Shown here piece after piece: positions 13,201 through 27,400 of a stretch of 64,000 nt of DNA (positions are counted from its first letter, which is position 1; every line of letters begins with the position of its first letter). The translations under genes were made by a program, and so were the position numbers. This stretch comes from Anopheles merus (Eukaryota; Arthropoda; Insecta; Diptera; Culicidae), in contig NW_024427721.1 in assembly GCF_017562075.2 (NCBI RefSeq), positions 1 through 64,000 of the forward strand. Direction: 5' to 3'. The notes beneath the pieces are model-generated. The model saw only the letters and a program-made list of their open reading frames with translations, was not told the DNA's origin and ran no database searches.

Positions 13201-16200
13201 TGAAATTTTGACCAAAACACAAAGTCGTCAAATCTTGTTTTAATTTACATGGGACCTCAAGGCACATCAAACCAAAGCGATTGGTATCAATTTTGATGGT
13301 TTTTGCGAGAAAAAAGTTTCATGGTGGGTCCATCGTGCCCCTATGAGATTTGGAGACTTTTTTGAAACCTTCAACTTCAGAGGCCATTTACTATGGCTGG
13401 CTTTGCTCTGATCTTAAATCCAAGAAAATTTCCATTGTGCAACTTTTAATTTCCTTTCCAACGGTGAAAAAATTATGTCTCTAGCTCTTCTGGTTCAAAA
13501 GTTATGGCCGTTTAAAGTTAGAGGTTTTTTCTTCCAAAAACGCACCTCTCCTAGTGGCCATGGTTGAAATTTTGACCAAAACACAAAGTCGTCAAATCTT
13601 GTTTTAATTTACATGGGACCTCAAGGCACATCAAACCAAAGCGATTGGTATCAATTTTGATGGTTTTTGCGAGAAAAAAGTTTCATGGTGGGTCCATCGT
13701 GCCCCTATGAGATTTGGAGACTTTTTTGAAACCTTCAACTTCAGAGGCCATTTACTATGGCTGGCTTTGCTCTGATCTTAAATCCAAGAAAATTTCCATT
13801 GTGCAACTTTTAATTTCCTTTCCAACGGTGAAAAAATTATGTCTCTAGCTCTTCTGGTTCAAAAGTTATGGCCGTTTAAAGTTAGAGGTTTTTTCTTCCA
13901 AAAACGCACCTCTCCTAGTGGCCATGGTTGAAATTTTGACCAAAACACAAAGTCGTCAAATCTTGTTTTTATTTACATGGGACCTCAAGGCACATCAAAC
14001 CAAAGCGATTGGTATCAATTTTGATGGTTTTTGCGAGAAAAAAGTTTCATGGTGGGTCCATCGTGCCCCTATGAGATTTGGAGACTTTTTTGAAACCTTC
14101 AACTTCAGAGGCCATTTACTATGGCTGGCTTTGCTCTGATCTTAAATCCAAGAAAATTTCCATTGTGCAACTTTTAATTTCCTTTCCAACGGTGAAAAAA
14201 TTATGTCTCTAGCTCTTCTGGTTCAAAAGTTATGGCCGTTTAAAGTTAGAGGTTTTTTCTTCCAAAAACGCACCTCTCCTAGTGGCCATGGTTGAAATTT
14301 TGACCAAAACACAAAGTCGTCAAATCTTGTTTTTATTTACATGGGACCTCAAGGCACATCAAACCAAAGCGATTGGTATCAATTTTGATGGTTTTTGCGA
14401 GAAAAAAGTTTCATGGTGGGTCCATCGTGCCCCTATGAGATTTGGAGACTTTTTTGAAACCTTCAACTTCAGAGGCCATTTACTATGGCTGGCTTTGCTC
14501 TGATCTTAAATCCAAGAAAATTTCCATTGTGCAACTTTTAATTTCCTTTCCAACGGTGAAAAAATTATGTCTCTAGCTCTTCTGGTTCAAAAGTTATGGC
14601 CGTTTAAAGTTAGAGGTTTTTTCTTCCAAAAACGCACCTCTCCTAGTGGCCATGGTTGAAATTTTGACCAAAACACAAAGTCGTCAAATCTTGTTTTTAT
14701 TTACATGGGACCTCAAGGCACATCAAACCAAAGCGATTGGTATCAATTTTGATGGTTTTTGCGAGAAAAAAGTTTCATGGTGGGTCCATCGTGCCCCTAT
14801 GAGATTTGGAGACTTTTTTGAAACCTTCAACTTCAGAGGCCATTTACTATGGCTGGCTTTGCTCTGATCTTAAATCCAAGAAAATTTCCATTGTGCAACT
14901 TTTAATTTCCTTTCCAACGGTGAAAAAATTATGTCTCTAGCTCTTCTGGTTCAAAAGTTATGGCCGTTTAAAGTTAGAGGTTTTTTCTTCCAAAAACGCA
15001 CCTCTCCTAGTGGCCATGGTTGAAATTTTGACCAAAACACAAAGTCGTCAAATCTTGTTTTTATTTACATGGGACCTCAAGGCACATCAAACCAAAGCGA
15101 TTGGTATCAATTTTGATGGTTTTTGCGAGAAAAAAGTTTCATGGTGGGTCCATCGTGCCCCTATGAGATTTGGAGACTTTTTTGAAACCTTCAACTTCAG
15201 AGGCCATTTACTATGGCTGGCTTTGCTCTGATCTTAAATCCAAGAAAATTTCATTGTGCAACTTTTAATTTCCTTTCCAACGGTGAAAAAATTATGTCTC
15301 TAGCTCTTCTGGTTCAAAAGTTATGGCCGTTTAAAGTTAGAGGTTTTTTCTTCCAAAAACGCACCTCTCCTAGTGGCCATGGTTGAAATTTTGACCAAAA
15401 CACAAAGTCGTCAAATCTTGTTTTTATTTACATGGGACCTCAAGGCACATCAAACCAAAGCGATTGGTATCAATTTTGATGGTTTTTGCGAGAAAAAAGT
15501 TTCATGGTGGGTCCATCGTGCCCCTATGAGATTTGGAGACTTTTTTGAAACCTTCAACTTCAGAGGCCATTTACTATGGCTGGCTTTGCTCTGATCTTAA
15601 ATCCAAGAAAATTTCCATTGTGCAACTTTTAATTTCCTTTCCAACGGTGAAAAAATTATGTCTCTAGCTCTTCTGGTTCAAAAGTTATGGCCGTTTAAAG
15701 TTAGAGGTTTTTTCTTCCAAAAACGCACCTCTCCTAGTGGCCATGGTTGAAATTTTGACCAAAACACAAAGTCGTCAAATCTTGTTTTATTTACATGGGA
15801 CCTCAAGGCACATCAAACCAAAGCGATTGGTATCAATTTTGATGGTTTTTGCGAGAAAAAAGTTTCATGGTGGGTCCATCGTGCCCCTATGAGATTTGGA
15901 GACTTTTTTGAAACCTTCAACTTCAGAGGCCATTTACTATGGCTGGCTTTGCTCTGATCTTAAATCCAAGAAAATTTTCATTGTGCAACTTTTAATTTCC
16001 TTTCCAACGGTGAAAAAATTAAGTCTCTAGCTCTTCTGGTTCAAAAGTTATGGCCGTTTAAAGTTAGAGGTTTTTTCTTCCAAAAACGCACCTCTCCTAG
16101 TGGCCATGGTTGAAATTTTGACCAAAACACAAAGTCGTCAAATCTTGTTTTAATTTACATGGGACCTCAAGGCACATCAAACCAAAGCGATTGGTATCAA

Positions 16201-18546
16201 TTTTGATGGTTTTTGCGAGAAAAAAGTTTCATGGTGGGTCCATCGTGCCCCTATGAGATTTGGAGACTTTTTTGAAACCTTCAACTTCAGAGGCCATTTA
16301 CTATGGCTGGCTTTGCTCTGATCTTAAATCCAAGAAAATTTCCATTGTGCAACTTTTAATTTCCTTTCCAACGGTGAAAAAATTATGTCTCTAGCTCTTC
16401 TGGTTCAAAAGTTATGGCCGTTTAAAGTTAGAGGTTTTTTCTTCCAAAAACGCACCTCTCCTAGTGGCCATGGTTGAAATTTTGACCAAAACACAAAGTC
16501 GTCAAATCTTGTTTTAATTTACATGGGACCTCAAGCACATCAAACCAAAGCGATTGGTATCAATTTTGATGGTTTTTGCGAGAAAAAAGTTTCATGGTGG
16601 GTCCATCGTGCCCCTATGAGATTTGGAGACTTTTTTGAAACCTTCAACTTCAGAGGCCATTTACTATGGCTGGCTTTGCTCTGATCTTAAATCCAAGAAA
16701 ATTTCCATTGTGCAACTTTTAATTTCCTTTCCAACGGTGAAAAAATTATGTCTCTAGCTCTTCTGGTTCAAAAGTTATGGCCGTTTAAAGTTAGAGGTTT
16801 TTTCTTCCAAAAACGCACCTCTCCTAGTGGCCATGGTTGAAATTTTGACCAAAACACAAAGTCGTCAAATCTTGTTTTTATTTACATGGGACCTCAAGCA
16901 CATCAAACCAAAGCGATTGGTATCAATTTTGATGGTTTTTGCGAGAAAAAAGTTTCATGGTGGGTCCATCGTGCCCCTATGAGATTTGGAGACTTTTTTG
17001 AAACCTTCAACTTCAGAGGCCATTTACTATGGCTGGCTTTGCTCTGATCTTAAATCCAAGAAAATTTCCATTGTGCAACTTTTAATTTCCTTTCCAACGG
17101 TGAAAAAATTATGTCTCTAGCTCTTCTGGTTCAAAAGTTATGGCCGTTTAAAGTTAGAGGTTTTTTCTTCCAAAAACGCACCTCTCCTAGTGGCCATGGT
17201 TGAAATTTTGACCAAAACACAAAGTCGTCAAATCTTGTTTTTATTTACATGGGACCTCAAGGCACATCAAACCAAAGCGATTGGTATCAATTTTGATGGT
17301 TTTTGCGAGAAAAAAGTTTCATGGTGGGTCCATCGTGCCCCTATGAGATTTGGAGACTTTTTTGAAACCTTCAACTTCAGAGGCCATTTACTATGGCTGG
17401 CTTTGCTCTGATCTTAAATCCAAGAAAATTTCCATTGTGCAACTTTTAATTTCCTTTCCAACGGTGAAAAAATTATGTCTCTAGCTCTTCTGGTTCAAAA
17501 GTTATGGCCGTTTAAAGTTAGAGGTTTTTTCTTCCAAAAACGCACCTCTCCTAGTGGCCATGGTTGAAATTTTGACCAAAACACAAAGTCGTCAAATCTT
17601 GTTTTATTTACATGGGACCTCAAGGCACATCAAACCAAAGCGATTGGTATCAATTTTGATGGTTTTTGCGAGAAAAAAGTTTCATGGTGGGTCCATCGTG
17701 CCCCTATGAGATTTGGAGACTTTTTTGAAACCTTCAACTTCAGAGGCCATTTACTATGGCTGGCTTTGCTCTGATCTTAAATCCAAGAAAATTTCCATTG
17801 TGCAACTTTTAATTTCCTTTCCAACGGTGAAAAAATTATGTCTCTAGCTCTTCTGGTTCAAAAGTTATGGCCGTTTAAAGTTAGAGGTTTTTTCTTCCAA
17901 AAACGCACCTCTCCTAGTGGCCATGGTTGAAATTTTGACCAAAACACAAAGTCGTCAAATCTTGTTTTTATTTACATGGGACCTCAAGGCACATCAAACC
18001 AAAGCGATTGGTATCAATTTTGATGGTTTTTGCGAGAAAAAAGTTTCATGGTGGGTCCATCGTGCCCCTATGAGATTTGGAGACTTTTTTGAAACCTTCA
18101 ACTTCAGAGGCCATTTACTATGGCTGGCTTTGCTCTGATCTTAAATCCAAGAAAATTTCCATTGTGCAACTTTTAATTTCCTTTCCAACGGTGAAAAAAT
18201 TATGTCTCTAGCTCTTCTGGTTCAAAAGTTATGGCCGTTTAAAGTTAGAGGTTTTTTCTTCCAAAAACGCACCTCTCCTAGTGGCCATGGTTGAAATTTT
18301 GACCAAAACACAAAGTCGTCAAATCTTGTTTTAATTTACATGGGACCTCAAGGCACATCAAACCAAAGCGATTGGTATCAATTTTGATGGTTTTTGCGAG
18401 AAAAAAGTTTCATGGTGGGTCCATCGTGCCCCTATGGATTTGGAGACTTTTTTGAAACCTTCAACTTCAGAGGCCATTTACTATGGCTGGCTTTGCTCTG
18501 ATCTTAAATCCAAGAAAATTTCATTGTGCAACTTTTAATTTCCTTT

Positions 18547-21454
18547 CCAACGGTGAAAAAATTAAGTCTCTAGCTCTTCTGGTTCAAAAGTTATGGCCGT
18601 TTAAAGTTAGAGGTTTTTTCTTCCAAAAACGCACCTCTCCTAGTGGCCATGGTTGAAATTTTGACCAAAACACAAAGTCGTCAAATCTTGTTTTAATTTA
18701 CATGGGACCTCAAGGCACATCAAACCAAAGCGATTGGTATCAATTTTGATGGTTTTTGCGAGAAAAAAGTTTCATGGTGGGTCCATCGTGCCCCTATGAG
18801 ATTTGGAGACTTTTTTGAAACCTTCAACTTCAGAGGCCATTTACTATGGCTGGCTTTGCTCTGATCTTAAATCCAAGAAAATTTTCATTGTGCAACTTTT
18901 AATTTCCTTTCCAACGGTGAAAAAATTAAGTCTCTAGCTCTTCTGGTTCAAAAGTTATGGCCGTTTAAAGTTAGAGGTTTTTTCTTCCAAAAACGCACCT
19001 CTCCTAGTGGCCATGGTTGAAATTTTGACCAAAACACAAAGTCGTCAAATCTTGTTTTAATTTACATGGGACCTCAAGGCACATCAAACCAAAGCGATTG
19101 GTATCAATTTTGATGGTTTTTGCGAGAAAAAAGTTTCATGGTGGGTCCATCGTGCCCCTATGAGATTTGGAGACTTTTTTGAAACCTTCAACTTCAGAGG
19201 CCATTTACTATGGCTGGCTTTGCTCTGATCTTAAATCCAAGAAAATTTCCATTGTGCAACTTTTAATTTCCTTTCCAACGGTGAAAAAATTAAGTCTCTA
19301 GCTCTTCTGGTTCAAAAGTTATGGCCGTTTAAAGTTAGAGGTTTTTTCTTCCAAAAACGCACCTCTCCTAGTGGCCATGGTTGAAATTTTGACCAAAACA
19401 CAAAGTCGTCAAATCTTGTTTTTATTTACATGGGACCTCAAGGCACATCAAACCAAAGCGATTGGTATCAATTTTGATGGTTTTTGCGAGAAAAAAGTTT
19501 CATGGTGGGTCCATCGTGCCCCTATGAGATTTGGAGACTTTTTTGAAACCTTCAACTTCAGAGGCCATTTACTATGGCTGGCTTTGCTCTGATCTTAAAT
19601 CCAAGAAAATTTCATTGTGCAACTTTTAATTTCCTTTCCAACGGTGAAAAAATTAAGTCTCTAGCTCTTCTGGTTCAAAAGTTATGGCCGTTTAAAGTTA
19701 GAGGTTTTTTCTTCCAAAAACGCACCTCTCCTAGTGGCCATGGTTGAAATTTTGACCAAAACACAAAGTCGTCAAATCTTGTTTTAATTTACATGGGACC
19801 TCAAGGCACATCAAACCAAAGCGATTGGTATCAATTTTGATGGTTTTTGCGAGAAAAAAGTTTCATGGTGGGTCCATCGTGCCCCTAAGAGATTTGGAGA
19901 CTTTTTTGAAACCTTCAACTTCAGAGGCCATTTACTATGGCTGGCTTTGCTCTGATCTTAAATCCAAGAAAATTTCATTGTGCAACTTTTAATTTCCTTT
20001 CCAACGGTGAAAAAATTAAGTCTCTAGCTCTTCTGGTTCAAAAGTTATGGCCGTTTAAAGTTAGAGGTTTTTTCTTCCAAAAACGCACCTCTCCTAGTGG
20101 CCATGGTTGAAATTTTGACCAAAACACAAAGTCGTCAAATCTTGTTTTTATTTACATGGGACCTCAAGGCACATCAAACCAAAGCGATTGGTATCAATTT
20201 TGATGGTTTTTGCGAGAAAAAAGTTTCATGGTGGGTCCATGGTGCCCCTAAGGGATTTGGAGACTTTTTTGAAACCTTCAACTTCAGAGGCCATTTACTA
20301 TGGCTGGCTTTGCTCTGATCTTAAATCCAAGAAAATTTCCATTGTGCAACTTTTAATTTCCTTTCCAACGGTGAAAAAATTAAGTCTCTAGCTCTTCTGG
20401 TTCAAAAGTTATGGCCGTTTAAAGTTAGAGGTTTTTTCTTCCAAAAACGCACCTCTCCTAGTGGCCATGGTTGAAATTTTGACCAAAACACAAAGTCGTC
20501 AAATCTTGTTTTAATTTACATGGGACCTCAAGCACATCAAACCAAAGCGATTGGTATCAATTTTGATGGTTTTTGCGAGAAAAAAGTTTCATGGTGGGTC
20601 CATGGTGCCCCTATGAGATTTGGAGACTTTTTTGAAACCTTCAACTTCAGAGGCCATTTACTATGGCTGGCTTTGCTCTGATCTTAAATCCAAGAAAATT
20701 TCCATTGTGCAACTTTTAATTTCCTTTCCAACGGTGAAAAAATTAAGTCTCTAGCTCTTCTGGTTCAAAAGTTATGGCCGTTTAAAGTTAGAGGTTTTTT
20801 CTTCCAAAAACGCACCTCTCCTAGTGGCCATGGTTGAAATTTTGACCAAAACACAAAGTCGTCAAATCTTGTTTTAATTTACATGGGACCTCAAAGCACA
20901 TCAAACCAAAGCGATTGGTATCAATTTTGATGGTTTTTGCGAGAAAAAAGTTTCATGGTGGGTCCATGGTGCCCCTAAGAGATTTGGAGACTTTTTTGAA
21001 ACCTTCAACTTCAGAGGCCATTTACTATGGCTGGCTTTGCTCTGATCTTAAATCCAAGAAAATTTCATTGTGCAACTTTTAATTTCCTTTCCAACGGTGA
21101 AAAAATTAAGTCTCTAGCTCTTCTGGTTCAAAAGTTATGGCCGTTTAAAGTTAGAGGTTTTTTCTTCCAAAAACGCACCTCTCCTAGTGGCCATGGTTGA
21201 AATTTTGACCAAAACACAAAGTCGTCAAATCTTGTTTTATTTACATGGGACCTCAAGGCACATCAAACCAAAGCGATTGGTATCAATTTTGATGGTTTTT
21301 GCGAGAAAAAAGTTTCATGGTGGGTCCATGGTGCCCCTTAAGAGATTTGGAGACTTTTTTGAAACCTTCAACTTCAGAGGCCATTTACTATGGCTGGCTT
21401 TGCTCTGATCTTAAATCCAAGAAAATTTTCATTGTGCAACTTTTAATTTCCTTT
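18547..21454. repeat. A1 to A2 transition zone
   Basis: Eight monomers in which diagnostic sites change at different points. ATTATGTC becomes ATTAAGTC from about 18,562 onward. CTATGAGATT becomes CTAAGAGATT near 19,887. CCATCGTG becomes CCATGGTG near 20,237, creating a second CCATGG per unit. CTAAGGGATT appears near 20,248, yet the next unit (about 20,605) again has CTATGAG beside the new CCATGGTG. TTTTTATTTA becomes TTTTAATTTA from about 20,510, and CAAGGCAC becomes CAAAGCAC from about 20,893. The staggered order is what repeated unequal exchange or gene conversion would leave, not a single join. Confidence 0.9.
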
Positions 21455-24400
21455 CCAACGGTGAAAAAATTAAGTCTCTAGCTCTTCTGGTTCAAAAGTT
21501 ATGGCCGTTTAAAGTTAGAGGTTTTTTCTTCCAAAAACGCACCTCTCCTAGTGGCCATGGTTGAAATTTTGACCAAAACACAAAGTCGTCAAATCTTGTT
21601 TTAATTTACATGGGACCTCAAAGCACATCAAACCAAAGCGATTGGTATCAATTTTGATGGTTTTTGCGAGAAAAAAGTTTCATGGTGGGTCCATGGTGCC
21701 CCTAAGGGATTTGGAGACTTTTTTGAAACCTTCAACTTCAGAGGCCATTTACTATGGCTGGCTTTGCTCTGATCTTAAATCCAAGAAAATTTCCATTGTG
21801 CAACTTTTAATTTCCTTTCCAACGGTGAAAAAATTAAGTCTCTAGCTCTTCTGGTTCAAAAGTTATGGCCGTTTAAAGTTAGAGGTTTTTTCTTCCAAAA
21901 ACGCACCTCTCCTAGTGGCCATGGTTGAAATTTTGACCAAAACACAAAGTCGTCAAATCTTGTTTTAATTTACATGGGACCTCAAGGCACATCAAACCAA
22001 AGCGATTGGTATCAATTTTGATGGTTTTTGCGAGAAAAAAGTTTCATGGTGGGTCCATGGTGCCCCTAAGGGATTTGGAGACTTTTTTGAAACCTTCAAC
22101 TTCAGAGGCCATTTACTATGGCTGGCTTTGCTCTGATCTTAAATCCAAGAAAATTTCATTGTGCAACTTTTAATTTCCTTTCCAACGGTGAAAAAATTAA
22201 GTCTCTAGCTCTTCTGGTTCAAAAGTTATGGCCGTTTAAAGTTAGAGGTTTTTTCTTCCAAAAACGCACCTCTCCTAGTGGCCATGGTTGAAATTTTGAC
22301 CAAAACACAAAGTCGTCAAATCTTGTTTTAATTTACATGGGACCTCAAGGCACATCAAACCAAAGCGATTGGTATCAATTTTGATGGTTTTTGCGAGAAA
22401 AAAGTTTCATGGTGGGTCCATGGTGCCCCTAAGGGATTTGGAGACTTTTTTGAAACCTTCAACTTCAGAGGCCATTTACTATGGCTGGCTTTGCTCTGAT
22501 CTTAAATCCAAGAAAATTTCATTGTGCAACTTTTAATTTCCTTTCCAACGGTGAAAAAATTAAGTCTCTAGCTCTTCTGGTTCAAAAGTTATGGCCGTTT
22601 AAAGTTAGAGGTTTTTTCTTCCAAAAACGCACCTCTCCTAGTGGCCATGGTTGAAATTTTGACCAAAACACAAAGTCGTCAAATCTTGTTTTAATTTACA
22701 TGGGACCTCAAGGCACATCAAACCAAAGCGATTGGTATCAATTTTGATGGTTTTTGCGAGAAAAAAGTTTCATGGTGGGTCCATGGTGCCCCTAAGGGAT
22801 TTGGAGACTTTTTTGAAACCTTCAACTTCAGAGGCCATTTACTATGGCTGGCTTTGCTCTGATCTTAAATCCAAGAAAATTTCATTGTGCAACTTTTAAT
22901 TTCCTTTCCAACGGTGAAAAAATTAAGTCTCTAGCTCTTCTGGTTCAAAAGTTATGGCCGTTTAAAGTTAGAGGTTTTTTCTTCCAAAAACGCACCTCTC
23001 CTAGTGGCCATGGTTGAAATTTTGACCAAAACACAAAGTCGTCAAATCTTGTTTTAATTTACATGGGACCTCAAAGCACATCAAACCAAAGCGATTGGTA
23101 TCAATTTTGATGGTTTTTGCGAGAAAAAAGTTTCATGGTGGGTCCATGGTGCCCCTTAAGGGATTTGGAGACTTTTTTGAAACCTTCAACTTCAGAGGCC
23201 ATTTACTATGGCTGGCTTTGCTCTGATCTTAAATCCAAGAAAATTTCATTGTGCAACTTTTAATTTCCTTTCCAACGGTGAAAAAATTAAGTCTCTAGCT
23301 CTTCTGGTTCAAAAGTTATGGCCGTTTAAAGTTAGAGGTTTTTTCTTCCAAAAACGCACCTCTCCTAGTGGCCATGGTTGAAATTTTGACCAAAACACAA
23401 AGTCGTCAAATCTTGTTTTAATTTACATGGGACCTCAAAGCACATCAAACCAAAGCGATTGGTATCAATTTTGATGGTTTTTGCGAGAAAAAAGTTTCAT
23501 GGTGGGTCCATGGTGCCCCTAAGGGATTTGGAGACTTTTTTGAAACCTTCAACTTCAGAGGCCATTTACTATGGCTGGCTTTGCTCTGATCTTAAATCCA
23601 AGAAAATTTCCATTGTGCAACTTTTAATTTCCTTTCCAACGGTGAAAAAATTAAGTCTCTAGCTCTTCTGGTTCAAAAGTTATGGCCGTTTAAAGTTAGA
23701 GGTTTTTTCTTCCAAAAACGCACCTCTCCTAGTGGCCATGGTTGAAATTTTGACCAAAACACAAAGTCGTCAAATCTTGTTTTAATTTACATGGGACCTC
23801 AAAGCACATCAAACCAAAGCGATTGGTATCAATTTTGATGGTTTTTGCGAGAAAAAAGTTTCATGGTGGGTCCATGGTGCCCCTAAGGATTTGGAGACTT
23901 TTTTGAAACCTTCAACTTCAGAGGCCATTTACTATGGCTGGCTTTGCTCTGATCTTAAATCCAAGAAAATTTCCATTGTGCAACTTTTAATTTCCTTTCC
24001 AACGGTGAAAAAATTAAGTCTCTAGCTCTTCTGGTTCAAAAGTTATGGCCGTTTAAAGTTAGAGGTTTTTTCTTCCAAAAACGCACCTCTCCTAGTGGCC
24101 ATGGTTGAAATTTTGACCAAAACACAAAGTCGTCAAATCTTGTTTTAATTTACATGGGACCTCAAAGCACATCAAACCAAAGCGATTGGTATCAATTTTG
24201 ATGGTTTTTGCGAGAAAAAAGTTTCATGGTGGGTCCATGGTGCCCCTAAGGGATTTGGAGACTTTTTTGAAACCTTCAACTTCAGAGGCCATTTACTATG
24301 GCTGGCTTTGCTCTGATCTTAAATCCAAGAAAATTTTCATTGTGCAACTTTTAATTTCCTTTCCAACGGTGAAAAAATTAAGTCTCTAGCTCTTCTGGTT

Positions 24401-27400
24401 CAAAAGTTATGGCCGTTTAAAGTTAGAGGTTTTTTCTTCCAAAAACGCACCTCTCCTAGTGGCCATGGTTGAAATTTTGACCAAAACACAAAGTCGTCAA
24501 ATCTTGTTTTAATTTACATGGGACCTCAAAGCACATCAAACCAAAGCGATTGGTATCAATTTTGATGGTTTTTGCGAGAAAAAAGTTTCATGGTGGGTCC
24601 ATGGTGCCCCTTAAGGGATTTGGAGACTTTTTTGAAACCTTCAACTTCAGAGGCCATTTACTATGGCTGGCTTTGCTCTGATCTTAAATCCAAGAAAATT
24701 TTCATTGTGCAACTTTTAATTTCCTTTCCAACGGTGAAAAAATTAAGTCTCTAGCTCTTCTGGTTCAAAAGTTATGGCCGTTTAAAGTTAGAGGTTTTTT
24801 CTTCCAAAAACGCACCTCTCCTAGTGGCCATGGTTGAAATTTTGACCAAAACACAAAGTCGTCAAATCTTGTTTTAATTTACATGGGACCTCAAAGCACA
24901 TCAAACCAAAGCGATTGGTATCAATTTTGATGGTTTTTGCGAGAAAAAAGTTTCATGGTGGGTCCATGGTGCCCCTAAGGGATTTGGAGACTTTTTTGAA
25001 ACCTTCAACTTCAGAGGCCATTTACTATGGCTGGCTTTGCTCTGATCTTAAATCCAAGAAAATTTCCATTGTGCAACTTTTAATTTCCTTTCCAACGGTG
25101 AAAAAATTAAGTCTCTAGCTCTTCTGGTTCAAAAGTTATGGCCGTTTAAAGTTAGAGGTTTTTTCTTCCAAAAACGCACCTCTCCTAGTGGCCATGGTTG
25201 AAATTTTGACCAAAACACAAAGTCGTCAAATCTTGTTTTAATTTACATGGGACCTCAAAGCACATCAAACCAAAGCGATTGGTATCAATTTTGATGGTTT
25301 TTGCGAGAAAAAAGTTTCATGGTGGGTCCATGGTGCCCCTAAGGGATTTGGAGACTTTTTTGAAACCTTCAACTTCAGAGGCCATTTACTATGGCTGGCT
25401 TTGCTCTGATCTTAAATCCAAGAAAATTTCCATTGTGCAACTTTTAATTTCCTTTCCAACGGTGAAAAAATTAAGTCTCTAGCTCTTCTGGTTCAAAAGT
25501 TATGGCCGTTTAAAGTTAGAGGTTTTTTCTTCCAAAAACGCACCTCTCCTAGTGGCCATGGTTGAAATTTTGACCAAAACACAAAGTCGTCAAATCTTGT
25601 TTTAATTTACATGGGACCTCAAAGCACATCAAACCAAAGCGATTGGTATCAATTTTGATGGTTTTTGCGAGAAAAAAGTTTCATGGTGGGTCCATGGTGC
25701 CCCTAAGGGATTTGGAGACTTTTTTGAAACCTTCAACTTCAGAGGCCATTTACTATGGCTGGCTTTGCTCTGATCTTAAATCCAAGAAAATTTCCATTGT
25801 GCAACTTTTAATTTCCTTTCCAACGGTGAAAAAATTAAGTCTCTAGCTCTTCTGGTTCAAAAGTTATGGCCGTTTAAAGTTAGAGGTTTTTTCTTCCAAA
25901 AACGCACCTCTCCTAGTGGCCATGGTTGAAATTTTGACCAAAACACAAAGTCGTCAAATCTTGTTTTAATTTACATGGGACCTCAAAGCACATCAAACCA
26001 AAGCGATTGGTATCAATTTTGATGGTTTTTGCGAGAAAAAAGTTTCATGGTGGGTCCATGGTGCCCCTAAGGGATTTGGAGACTTTTTTGAAACCTTCAA
26101 CTTCAGAGGCCATTTACTATGGCTGGCTTTGCTCTGATCTTAAATCCAAGAAAATTTCCATTGTGCAACTTTTAATTTCCTTTCCAACGGTGAAAAAATT
26201 AAGTCTCTAGCTCTTCTGGTTCAAAAGTTATGGCCGTTTAAAGTTAGAGGTTTTTTCTTCCAAAAACGCACCTCTCCTAGTGGCCATGGTTGAAATTTTG
26301 ACCAAAACACAAAGTCGTCAAATCTTGTTTTAATTTACATGGGACCTCAAAGCACATCAAACCAAAGCGATTGGTATCAATTTTGATGGTTTTTGCGAGA
26401 AAAAAGTTTCATGGTGGGTCCATGGTGCCCCTAAGGGATTTGGAGACTTTTTTGAAACCTTCAACTTCAGAGGCCATTTACTATGGCTGGCTTTGCTCTG
26501 ATCTTAAATCCAAGAAAATTTTCATTGTGCAACTTTTAATTTCCTTTCCAACGGTGAAAAAATTAAGTCTCTAGCTCTTCTGGTTCAAAAGTTATGGCCG
26601 TTTAAAGTTAGAGGTTTTTTCTTCCAAAAACGCACCTCTCCTAGTGGCCATGGTTGAAATTTTGACCAAAACACAAAGTCGTCAAATCTTGTTTTAATTT
26701 ACATGGGACCTCAAAGCACATCAAACCAAAGCGATTGGTATCAATTTTGATGGTTTTTGCGAGAAAAAAGTTTCATGGTGGGTCCATGGTGCCCCTTAAG
26801 GGATTTGGAGACTTTTTTGAAACCTTCAACTTCAGAGGCCATTTACTATGGCTGGCTTTGCTCTGATCTTAAATCCAAGAAAATTTCATTGTGCAACTTT
26901 TAATTTCCTTTCCAACGGTGAAAAAATTAAGTCTCTAGCTCTTCTGGTTCAAAAGTTATGGCCGTTTAAAGTTAGAGGTTTTTTCTTCCAAAAACGCACC
27001 TCTCCTAGTGGCCATGGTTGAAATTTTGACCAAAACACAAAGTCGTCAAATCTTGTTTTAATTTACATGGGACCTCAAAGCACATCAAACCAAAGCGATT
27101 GGTATCAATTTTGATGGTTTTTGCGAGAAAAAAGTTTCATGGTGGGTCCATGGTGCCCCTAAGGGATTTGGAGACTTTTTTGAAACCTTCAACTTCAGAG
27201 GCCATTTACTATGGCTGGCTTTGCTCTGATCTTAAATCCAAGAAAATTTCCATTGTGCAACTTTTAATTTCCTTTCCAACGGTGAAAAAATTAAGTCTCT
27301 AGCTCTTCTGGTTCAAAAGTTATGGCCGTTTAAAGTTAGAGGTTTTTTCTTCCAAAAACGCACCTCTCCTAGTGGCCATGGTTGAAATTTTGACCAAAAC

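Larger units (their letters stand above)
3277..18546. repeat. Satellite subfamily A1, homogeneous block
   Basis: About 42 monomers of mostly 364 bp. Diagnostic states are CCATCGTGCCCCTATGAGA, GAAAAAATTATGTCTC, TTGTTTTTATTTACATG and CTCAAGGCACATC. Long runs are identical by eye, for example the units between about 11,640 and 13,090. Scattered units carry 1-bp changes: the TTGTTTTA forms near 6,331, 8,148, 11,055, 15,785 and 17,603, and TTTCATTG near 4,340, 8,340 and 15,250. Isolated units near 3.2, 4.0 and 16.0 kb carry the linked pair TTTTCATTG plus ATTAAGTC, which becomes typical only further right. No gene is present. Confidence 0.95.
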
